Below are positions 15,292-20,799 of a stretch of 20,799 nucleotides of DNA, piece by piece. The stretch's first letter is position 1. Every line of letters starts with the position of its first letter. The notes under the pieces are model-generated. The model was not told the DNA's origin and made no database searches. It saw nothing but the letters and a program-made list of their open reading frames with translations. This DNA is from Erysipelotrichaceae bacterium (GTDB taxonomy: Bacteria > Bacillota_I > Bacilli_A > Erysipelotrichales > Erysipelotrichaceae): positions 1-20,799 of the forward strand of contig JAFZQL010000105.1 in NCBI GenBank assembly GCA_017620435.1, read 5' to 3'. Position numbers and translations under genes: made by a program.

Positions 15292-15347
15292 ATGATTCGT
15301 TTAGGAATTTTTGTTTTTTTCGGGAATAATGATTAGGAGGTTATTAG

Positions 15348-16043
15348 ATGATAAAGAAAATCCTGCTTATTCTGATTCCATCTGTACTTATGGCGATATG
15401 CCTTTACTTTTCGATCCGCGCATATCAGAAGTATTCTGAAAACTACGTCGATGTCTATGTTGCATCTCATCAGATCAGTCAAAGAACCCTGATCAGCGAA
15501 AAGGACCTGACTGTACTGAAAGTTCCGAAAGAATTCATAAATGAGGATGTATATGCCAAAAAAGAGAGTATTCTCGGAAAATATGTCAGACTGTCCTATT
15601 CCATTCCCAAAGGATCTCTGTTTTATAAAACGGCACTTGAGACTGATATTAAAGATCTGGCATATACGCTGCTGCTGAAAGGGCAGGCCAGTTATGACAT
15701 CTACACAAATGAAGTAAAAGTCAACACGGGAAACCTGAATACAGGTATGTATGTGGATCTGTATCTGACGATCAATACAAATGAAAAACCGGTCAGCGAT
15801 CTGCTTCTGGAATACTGCCGCATCATCGGACTCTACGATGCGAATGGAAAACAGATTCTGAACTATGACAAGGAAAGCAGAGTAGGAATCATGTCTCTGG
15901 CTGTCGACCGTAACGATGTCAGCATCATCAACAAGGCAATGACGGTCGGCGAACTAAGAATCGTCGCCAGTCCAGGAACCTACAGTACAGATCTGTTAAG
16001 CAGATTGAACAGTTCTTCAGCGCTGTTTGACTATCTGCAGTAG
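15348..16043 (+). CDS. SAF-domain, CpaB-like membrane-anchored protein
   Basis: A 231-residue protein with one N-terminal hydrophobic segment (4-26). It is followed by a stretch resembling the SAF domain of the Flp pilus assembly protein CpaB: VDVYVASHQISQ (34-45), the ISEKDLTVLKVPKEF region (49-63) and an IPKGSLFYKT strand (86-95). The second half resembles the beta-rich part of CpaB but is short. AGGAGG seven bases before the ATG supports the start. None of the other Tad/Flp pilus genes is present, so it is an orphan here and need not act in pilus assembly. I found no convincing promoter between the upstream terminator and this gene. Confidence 0.68.
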   Translation: MIKKILLILIPSVLMAICLYFSIRAYQKYSENYVDVYVASHQISQRTLISEKDLTVLKVPKEFINEDVYAKKESILGKYVRLSYSIPKGSLFYKTALETDIKDLAYTLLLKGQASYDIYTNEVKVNTGNLNTGMYVDLYLTINTNEKPVSDLLLEYCRIIGLYDANGKQILNYDKESRVGIMSLAVDRNDVSIINKAMTVGELRIVASPGTYSTDLLSRLNSSSALFDYLQ

Positions 16044-16058
16044 TGCTAGAATAAGGAT
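16044..16058 (+). promoter_or_regulatory. Extended -10 promoter, predicted leaderless start at the vanZ-like gene
   Basis: TGCTAGAAT places the -10 hexamer at 16047-16052. The usual start seven bases after its last base falls on 16059, the G of the GTG start codon. The 11-base string TGCTAGAATAA recurs exactly at 17478-17488. Confidence 0.55.
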
Positions 16059-16547
16059 GTGAAAAGATTTGTAAAACTGATTCTGCTTCTGTCGTGGATG
16101 TTACTGATTTTCAGTTTATCCAATCAGCCGGCAGATATTTCAACAGAAACTTCAGACACGTGGAGCGGCTGGATCGCAGAAGTTCTTTCGCTGCTTTTCT
16201 ATAGAAATGATTCCGGAAAAATCGTTTCCTTTCTGGCCGATCATATCCATTACGTCAGAAAAGCGGCGCATGTCTTTGAATATCTTGTACTTGGTACCCT
16301 GACGATTGCCAACTGTGCCGAACTGTTTGATCAAAGAGTTCCTGAAATATCCGCACTTCTTTGCTTTATCTATGCCATCAGCGATGAAATCCATCAGCTT
16401 TTTATTCCCGGACGCTCCGGAAGCATCACCGATGTTCTGATCGATATGACCGGTTCGATCATTGGCATAATTCTTTATCATCAGTTTATGAAAAATGAAA
16501 AAAAGACTGATAATTCTACTGATTCTTCTGACAGGCTGCCGGAATAA
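16059..16547 (+). CDS. VanZ-like membrane protein
   Basis: A 162-residue VanZ-family protein with four predicted membrane helices. Family motifs are FSLSNQPA (18-25), RKAAHVFEYLVLG (67-79) and YAISDEIHQLFIPGRSG (105-121), followed by DVLIDMTGS (125-133). VanZ lowers teicoplanin binding in the vanA cluster, but most chromosomal relatives have no established role, and no van genes are nearby. The start is a GTG with AAGG only two or three bases upstream, too close to be a good ribosome binding site. Together with the promoter placement this points to leaderless translation. The last 53 bases overlap the next lipoprotein gene in another frame. Confidence 0.85.
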   Translation: MKRFVKLILLLSWMLLIFSLSNQPADISTETSDTWSGWIAEVLSLLFYRNDSGKIVSFLADHIHYVRKAAHVFEYLVLGTLTIANCAELFDQRVPEISALLCFIYAISDEIHQLFIPGRSGSITDVLIDMTGSIIGIILYHQFMKNEKKTDNSTDSSDRLPE

Positions 16548-16833
16548 CAGAGCGTATGCCTGCAGCCGTTATTCTAATGACGATTCAATCACGATCGATA
16601 TCGGTGCAGTAAATGATACGATTCTGTCTTTCCATGTCAGAGAAGCTTTTAAACTGCCTTATACCGTGCTGTATGATGAAAAGAACCGTTCACTGCTGAA
16701 CAGCCAGCTGAATGATTCCTATCACTACGAGAACAATTATCTGGTAAGAGAATATGATCTGTTTCCGGATCGGGACTGCAGCCTGCAGCTGACGCTTGAT
16801 GATCTGCAAGGCAGGAGGTATTTCTGTGAGTAA
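16495..16833 (+). CDS. Small predicted lipoprotein
   Basis: A 112-residue protein with a basic start, a hydrophobic stretch and a lipobox LLTGC, giving lipidated Cys15. The mature part of about 98 residues is not recognised. It contains a possible beta-sandwich pattern (SITIDIGAVNDTILSFHV, 31-48) and several Cys. No Shine-Dalgarno precedes the ATG, which lies within the C-terminal codons of the vanZ-like gene. Translation is probably coupled to that gene. It overlaps the radC start by eight bases. The clear signal peptide makes a real gene more likely than a chance frame. Confidence 0.68.
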   Translation: MKKRLIILLILLTGCRNNRAYACSRYSNDDSITIDIGAVNDTILSFHVREAFKLPYTVLYDEKNRSLLNSQLNDSYHYENNYLVREYDLFPDRDCSLQLTLDDLQGRRYFCE

Positions 16834-17488
16834 TGAGATGATGCCTAGAGAAAAAGCGCTGGATTACGGTATATCATCCTTAAGTAATATCGAGCTGATC
16901 GCTCTCGTCGTTAAAACGGGAAACAGGGAAAAAAACGTTCTGGAGCTGGCGGAAGAAATACTGGACAGTGCAAACGGTTTTTCTAATCTGATGACACTTT
17001 CATATGAAGAACTGATTTCCATCAAGGGGATCAAAAAAGCCAAGGCGCTTGAGCTGATGGCTATCCTGGAGATCGCCAAACGTTTAACAAAACTGGAAAC
17101 GATTTCCGAACCTCAGCTGAATGAACCGAAAAAAGTCGTAGAATGGCTAAGAGCCAGTCTCGGCTATTCTCCGCAGGAAGAATTTTTTGTGGTCTATCTG
17201 AACGGGAAAGGCGGAATCATCAAGTCAGAGATCATGTATAAAGGGAACAAGAACAGTGCTTCTGTAGGTGTAGATGAGATCTTGAGAAAAGCCATTCTCC
17301 ATAAAGCATCCGGCCTGCTGGTGGCTCATAACCATCCGAGTGACAACATTACTCCTTCAGATGCGGATATCCAGCTGACAAAAAAGCTTTCCGCGTCCGG
17401 AAGAATGATGGGGATCCCTCTTCTGGATCATATCATTATCGGTAAAACCGGGTATTTCAGCTTTAAAAACCATAATATGCTAGAATAA
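16826..17488 (+). CDS. radC: RadC family (JAB/MPN-domain) protein
   Basis: A 220-residue RadC-type protein, close to the usual family length. An N-terminal PREKALDYGISSLSNIEL region (7-24) and a helix-hairpin-helix SIKGIKKAKALEL (65-77) precede a JAMM metalloprotease-like motif. That motif is His168 and His170 in HNHPS, and Asp181 ten residues on. The family usually has HNHPSG; here the Gly is Asp. Despite its name the function of RadC is unsettled; a metal-dependent hydrolase or nuclease role near DNA is possible. I start at the GTG at 16826, because AGGAGG (16813-16818) is seven bases upstream and the family N-terminus then aligns; an ATG at 16796 lacks such a site. It ends within the promoter of the next gene. 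Confidence 0.9.
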   Translation: MSNEMMPREKALDYGISSLSNIELIALVVKTGNREKNVLELAEEILDSANGFSNLMTLSYEELISIKGIKKAKALELMAILEIAKRLTKLETISEPQLNEPKKVVEWLRASLGYSPQEEFFVVYLNGKGGIIKSEIMYKGNKNSASVGVDEILRKAILHKASGLLVAHNHPSDNITPSDADIQLTKKLSASGRMMGIPLLDHIIIGKTGYFSFKNHNMLE

Positions 17489-17492
17489 AAAT
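17478..17492 (+). promoter_or_regulatory. Extended -10 promoter, predicted leaderless start at the 17493 lipoprotein
   Basis: TGCTAGAAT places the -10 at 17481-17486, inside the last codons of radC. The expected start falls exactly on 17493, the A of the ATG. No Shine-Dalgarno lies between them (AAAAAT only). Confidence 0.6.
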
Positions 17493-18155
17493 ATGAGAAA
17501 ACTGCTTCTTATTCTTTTATGTATTATGTTCTGTTCCTGTGCCAGACATGAAGATCTGCGGCAGGAACTCGATAAAGTATTTACAGAAACGGGATATACA
17601 GGAAAAATAAGACATAACAACTTTACCAGATATGTAGACTATTACCTTCCAAGCGATATCGGCGAAGAAACAGCCGACAGGCTTTCTTCTGTTCTGATTT
17701 ACAACCGGTCCAGGATCATCATGGATGTCAATATCTCCGGGATCATCAACGACAGATACTATGAGGATCTTCCGCGGGCTGAGGAAGGTTTTTTCGATGA
17801 CAGCAGGCTGTTTTATACCAAAGAAGGAACTTATAAAGATTACGAAGGAAATGACAAGGAGTACATTTTCCGGATTTATGAATATGACGAAGATTATCTG
17901 CTTCATTTCCTCACGAAGGATCTGATCTTTTATGCCTATGGGGAAGAAAAAGACCTGATTCCTGTGACTTCCAGGATTTATCTGATCGCCAGAGGCGCGG
18001 AAGTCAGATCTTCTGCAGTCCTCGCCGACTTCTCTACGATCGACGTAATCGATTATCACAAGAAACAGGTCAATCTGTTTGAAACGATAATGCCGGTCAA
18101 CGGTTCGATCAATGATTTTATGCTGGAAAACGAGGAGCCGGAAACAGAAGATTAG
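17493..18155 (+). CDS. Predicted lipoprotein of unknown function
   Basis: A 220-residue protein with a short signal sequence (MRKLLLILLCIMF) and a relaxed lipobox FCSC, giving lipidated Cys16. The mature part is rich in Tyr, Asp and Glu and is not recognised. It has YVDYYLP and YLLHFLTKDLIFYAYGEEKD segments like the Tyr/Asp-rich style of the 14434 protein, but I see no clear homology. There is no ribosome binding site; the promoter is placed for leaderless transcription. It is followed after about 50 bases by a new promoter for the next gene. Confidence 0.75.
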   Translation: MRKLLLILLCIMFCSCARHEDLRQELDKVFTETGYTGKIRHNNFTRYVDYYLPSDIGEETADRLSSVLIYNRSRIIMDVNISGIINDRYYEDLPRAEEGFFDDSRLFYTKEGTYKDYEGNDKEYIFRIYEYDEDYLLHFLTKDLIFYAYGEEKDLIPVTSRIYLIARGAEVRSSAVLADFSTIDVIDYHKKQVNLFETIMPVNGSINDFMLENEEPETED

Positions 18156-18158
18156 TCT

Positions 18159-18186
18159 TTGTAAGACTGCTGAAATGGTGTAGAAT
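18159..18186 (+). promoter_or_regulatory. Predicted promoter of the acidic protein-murC unit
   Basis: TTGTAA (18159-18164), a 16-base spacer and TAGAAT (18181-18186). The predicted start near 18193 gives a leader of about 10 nt holding only AAGGAT. Confidence 0.55.
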
Positions 18187-18202
18187 GAAGTAAAGGATCG
18201 TT

Positions 18203-18742
18203 ATGAAAGAAGAGATAAAGAAAAAGTTTATCGATATACTGTTTGAATCGGATGATGATGAAGAAGATGATCCTTCTTTGGCGTCTGAAGAGAAACCGGA
18301 AAAAAAGAAAGCAGACAGTTCAGTAAAAGCGGCAGATATCCTTTACCACAAATCTGAGAAATCGGCTTTTATTGATCTTGATGAACAGCCGAAAACAATC
18401 AAATCCGAGACCAGGACCGGTGAACCGTACGAGTTTTCTACACAAATATCGCCGATATTCGGAGTACTGAAAGGCGGTCAGGAACCGGAAGAAGTCAAGA
18501 AAGACATTGATGAAACACAGATCAATAAGCCTGAAGATTCCCATCTGGAAATCATTACCTCTCCGATCTACGGCTATGCTTCAAGAGAATCTGTTCAGAA
18601 AGAAGAAACAGAAGAAGAACCGGAGTCGGATCCATATGATGAAGAAGAACTGCATCGTCTTCTCCTCAGTGAAGATGAACGTTACAGCCGGTATGACGAT
18701 GATGATTTGAATCTCTTTGAAGTTTTTGGAGACGATGACTGA
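18203..18742 (+). CDS. Acidic low-complexity protein with repeated SPI(F/Y)G motif
   Basis: A 179-residue protein I do not recognise. It has no signal peptide or membrane segment, and most of it looks disordered and strongly acidic. Two copies of a short hydrophobic motif stand out in this background: ISPIFGVL (82-89) and TSPIYGYA (119-126). Both are preceded by a beta-like stretch and set in Glu/Asp/Lys-rich linkers. Both ends carry a hydrophobic patch followed by acids: FIDILFESDDDEE (9-21) and LNLFEVFGDDD (169-179). This layout suggests a flexible cytosolic adaptor that binds a partner through short motifs. AAGGAT precedes the ATG. It shares TGATG with murC, so the two are co-translated and a cell-wall or division role is possible. 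Confidence 0.75.
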   Translation: MKEEIKKKFIDILFESDDDEEDDPSLASEEKPEKKKADSSVKAADILYHKSEKSAFIDLDEQPKTIKSETRTGEPYEFSTQISPIFGVLKGGQEPEEVKKDIDETQINKPEDSHLEIITSPIYGYASRESVQKEETEEEPESDPYDEEELHRLLLSEDERYSRYDDDDLNLFEVFGDDD

Positions 18743-20037
18743 TGTATTATTTTATTGGCATTAAAGGCACAGGAATGGCCTCATTGGCTGTTATGCTTCA
18801 TGATCTGGGCTATGAAGTATGCGGTTCAGATCTTGAGAAGCATTTTTTTACGGAAGATGAACTTGTAAAGAGAGGAATCAGGATCCTTCCTTTTAGTGAA
18901 GACAATATTAAAGAAGGATATACAGTGATCATCGGCAATGCTTTCCTGGAAGATTTTCCGGAAGTGATCAAAGCCAGGAAACTGTGCAAGTGCTACCGCT
19001 ACCATGAATTTCTAGGCGAGCTGATGAAGAACTATAAAACAGTCAGCATTTGCGGTTCCCACGGCAAGACAACAACGACAACTCTGGCGAAAACGGTATT
19101 TTCGCTGTTCAAAAAGACCGGCTATCTGATCGGTGACGGGGAAGGGTATCTGACAAAAGAAAGCGAATATCTCTGTGTAGAGTCAGATGAATTCAGAAGA
19201 CACTTCCTAGCGTATTATCCGGAATATGCCGTCATTACTAATATTGAAATCGACCATGTCGATTATTTTAAAGATGAAATCGATTATTTCAACTCCTATC
19301 AGGAATTTGTAGACCACGTAAAGGAAGCGGTATTCTATTACGGCAACGATGAATGGTGTCGTAAACTGAAATTCAATGTGCTTGCCTTTTCATTCGGGCT
19401 GACTTATGACAACGACTACTATCCGGAAAACGTTGAAAGCGGAAGTACCGGTATGTCCTTCGACCTGATGTTTAGAGGAGAAAAGCTTCATCATTATTCT
19501 GTTCCTTTTGTAGGCGATCATCTGCTGATCGACGTTCTGGGTATCCTTTCACTGGGCAACTATATGCATTTTGATCACGATAAGATCGAAGAAGCGCTTC
19601 AATCCTTCGTAGGTCCTAAAAGAAGATATGTCATAGAAGAATACAAGGATACCGTTTTTGTCGATGACTATGCACACCATCCGACAGAAGTCAAAGTCAC
19701 CCTGGAAGCGTCACGGAAAAGATATCCTGACCGGAAGATCATTGCCGTATTTAAACCTCACCGTGCATCCCGTGTCAAGTATTTTGCGGAACAGTTCAAA
19801 GACGCGCTGATGTTGGCGGATGAGATCTATCTGCTGGATTTTACCTCGATCGACGACAAACAGGATGGAACGGATATCGATATTACCTATCTCGCTAAGA
19901 TGATACCCGGCAGCCATGTATTAGGCGAAGATGAGACAGGTGCGGAACAGCTAGCCGAATACAAAGGAGAGTGTCTTGTATTTATGTCCAGCAAGGATAT
20001 CTACAACATTGCAGAAAAGGTTAAAGAATTACTTTAA
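18742..20037 (+). CDS. murC: UDP-N-acetylmuramate--L-alanine ligase
   Basis: Adds L-alanine to UDP-MurNAc, the first amino acid of the peptidoglycan stem peptide, using ATP in the cytosol. The 431-residue protein shows the N-terminal substrate domain opening FIGIKGTGMASLA (4-16) and the P-loop GSHGKTTTT (105-113). The central region includes ESDEFRRHFL and TNIEIDHVDYF (167-177), and the C-terminal domain has DDYAHHPTEV (312-321) and FKPHRASR. The opening of most MurC proteins is GIGGIGM; GIKGTGM is a variant. It starts on the last base of the preceding gene's stop and ends inside its own terminator hairpin. Confidence 0.93.
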   Translation: MYYFIGIKGTGMASLAVMLHDLGYEVCGSDLEKHFFTEDELVKRGIRILPFSEDNIKEGYTVIIGNAFLEDFPEVIKARKLCKCYRYHEFLGELMKNYKTVSICGSHGKTTTTTLAKTVFSLFKKTGYLIGDGEGYLTKESEYLCVESDEFRRHFLAYYPEYAVITNIEIDHVDYFKDEIDYFNSYQEFVDHVKEAVFYYGNDEWCRKLKFNVLAFSFGLTYDNDYYPENVESGSTGMSFDLMFRGEKLHHYSVPFVGDHLLIDVLGILSLGNYMHFDHDKIEEALQSFVGPKRRYVIEEYKDTVFVDDYAHHPTEVKVTLEASRKRYPDRKIIAVFKPHRASRVKYFAEQFKDALMLADEIYLLDFTSIDDKQDGTDIDITYLAKMIPGSHVLGEDETGAEQLAEYKGECLVFMSSKDIYNIAEKVKELL

Positions 20038-20046
20038 TCTTTTTTT
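20015..20046 (+). terminator. Intrinsic terminator overlapping the murC stop
   Basis: AAAAGGTTAAAG (20015-20026) pairs with CTTTAATCTTTT (20032-20043), with one G-U pair, over loop AATTA. T's continue to 20046. The stem is AT-rich and encodes the last residues of MurC. Confidence 0.65.
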
Positions 20047-20065
20047 GTAAAGGCATACAATTCAA

Positions 20066-20094
20066 TTGAAAAATTTTTCATTATCGATTAGAAT
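20066..20094 (+). promoter_or_regulatory. Predicted promoter of the YtxG-like unit
   Basis: TTGAAA (20066-20071), an exact 17-base spacer and TAGAAT (20089-20094). Predicted start near 20101, giving a 17-nt leader containing AAGGATGGTGA. Confidence 0.7.
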
Positions 20095-20117
20095 ACAGAT
20101 GTAAGGATGGTGATTGT

Positions 20118-20510
20118 ATGGACGCTTTTATATTGGCATTAAGAGATTTATGTAAAGATCTGCTGCCGACCCTTGGTGCAGCATGTCTGGTTTGTCTGAT
20201 TGTTTTACTGATTAAACTGATCAAAGTCATGGATAGTGTAGATGCGACATTGCTGAAGACACACGGTACGATCGATCTGGTTGACAAGTCGATCGAAAAA
20301 GTACAGGCTCCTCTGGATACGGCTGTTAAAGTATCGGGAACCGTCGATAAAGCGCATGACGCCACACTGGTCGCCGTGAAAGATGCGAAGGATTTCGTTG
20401 TGAAGAATGCCGGAGAAGTAAAGGACAGGATCGCAGAGATCATGAAGGAAAGCTCCAAAGAAACGGAAGAACTGAAAGAACCAAGTCCTGAAGATATCAT
20501 AGGAGGATAA
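20118..20510 (+). CDS. YtxG/DUF948-like small membrane protein
   Basis: A 130-residue protein with one membrane helix near the N-terminus (about 14-36) and a long helical, probably coiled-coil tail. The tail has regularly spaced hydrophobics (DLVDKSIEKVQAPLDTAV, about 53-70) and ends in an acidic segment. This layout matches DUF948 proteins such as YtxG of Bacillus, and in Bacillus subtilis the gene lies next to murC, as here. The role is unknown; YtxG is linked to general stress. The ATG at 20118 follows an AAGG/GGTGA ribosome binding site. The last codons hold the AGGAGG for the next gene. Confidence 0.7.
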   Translation: MDAFILALRDLCKDLLPTLGAACLVCLIVLLIKLIKVMDSVDATLLKTHGTIDLVDKSIEKVQAPLDTAVKVSGTVDKAHDATLVAVKDAKDFVVKNAGEVKDRIAEIMKESSKETEELKEPSPEDIIGG

Positions 20511-20511
20511 G

Positions 20512-20799
20512 ATGGATAAGAACATTGAGAATACTGTACGTGCGGTTATCGATGACTTAAAGCATAAAATCGAAGAAATCAACACGGAAGCCGAACGGTG
20601 CGATCCTTCTGCCAGAGAGGAAGCTTTTCGTGTCAGAGATAAAGCCGTAAATGCCTTGAACGGCGTAATCACGAAAGTCGGCAGATCGATCTCTAAACAG
20701 AATGATCCTGAAGAAGTCTACAAGAGCCTGACCACCGTAATAGAAAAATCAAAAACACTTTATGGCAACGCCATCGGCAAGATCAGAAAACTGAACATC
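20512..20799 (+). CDS. Helical protein of unknown function, 3' partial
   Basis: Ninety-six codons are visible before the window ends, with no stop. An AGGAGG at 20501-20506 sits five bases before the ATG and the gene follows its neighbour by one base, so they form an operon. The visible part is charged and strongly helical, without a membrane segment. It has runs such as DDLKHKIEEINTEAERCD (14-31) and AVNALNGVITKVGRSI (50-65). It may cooperate with the YtxG-like membrane protein. I do not recognise the family. Confidence 0.65.
   Translation, partial: MDKNIENTVRAVIDDLKHKIEEINTEAERCDPSAREEAFRVRDKAVNALNGVITKVGRSISKQNDPEEVYKSLTTVIEKSKTLYGNAIGKIRKLNI

Noticed and set aside
15292..15347. Promoter for the CpaB-like gene
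   Set aside because: AATAAT and TAATGA are present, but no -35 or TGn extension is suitably placed, so I do not list it.
16796..16825. Upstream ATG for radC
   Set aside because: It has no Shine-Dalgarno. The AGGAGG at 16813-16818 points to the GTG at 16826, where the family N-terminus begins.
18154..18168. AGTCTT/AAGACT hairpin after the 17493 lipoprotein as a terminator
   Set aside because: The stem has only six pairs and no T-run follows. It also overlaps the predicted -35 of the next promoter.
1..20799. CRISPR arrays, tRNA or rRNA genes, insertion sequences, phage genes
   Set aside because: No regular repeat-spacer pattern, tRNA-like cloverleaf, transposase or phage protein was recognised in either strand.

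Overview
The window looks like chromosomal DNA of a mid-GC member of the Bacillota. I suspect an Erysipelotrichia-like lineage, but this is inference. The grounds are AGGAGG-type ribosome binding sites, tight ATGA/TGATG gene junctions, TGA used as a normal stop, lipoprotein signal peptides, and a murC followed by a small membrane protein as in the murC-ytxG arrangement of Bacillus. I see no rRNA, tRNA, CRISPR array, insertion sequence or phage gene.

Left two thirds (about 1-14345): a nucleoside uptake and breakdown island. It starts inside an L-fucose-isomerase-like gene, followed by cytidine deaminase and a canonical-looking uridine phosphorylase, and closes with a bidirectional terminator. 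A nucleoside hydrolase lies on the minus strand. From a promoter overlapping the hydrolase's, a plus-strand operon runs through a nitrilase-superfamily amidase, an MtaD/SAH-deaminase-like amidohydrolase, three tandem diverged nucleoside phosphorylase paralogues, a YczE-like membrane protein and a nucleoside 2-deoxyribosyltransferase. Next comes a BMP-family substrate-binding lipoprotein, a strong hairpin, and the double ATPase and two permeases of a nucleoside ABC importer. The reading is: import, amide or amine removal, base release by phosphorolysis or hydrolysis, base exchange, and sugar use.

The most unusual part is the trio at 5628-8066. All three replace the Met of the family's Glu-Met-Glu ribose-site motif with Asn, and the middle one has also lost most of its phosphate site. 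With the coupled amidase and amidohydrolase this suggests a pathway for a non-standard nucleoside, possibly with a mixed oligomer. The sequence does not show which substrate.

Right third (14346-20799): short transcription units for envelope and housekeeping genes. They are an anchored hypothetical protein, an orphan SAF/CpaB-like protein, a VanZ-like protein, two small lipoproteins, a RadC-family protein, an acidic low-complexity protein with a repeated SPI(F/Y)G motif, murC, a YtxG-like membrane protein and a partial helical protein. Promoters here give predicted leaders of only 0 to 17 nt. Two genes, at 16059 and 17493, share an 11-base extended -10 placed so that transcription should begin on the start codon.
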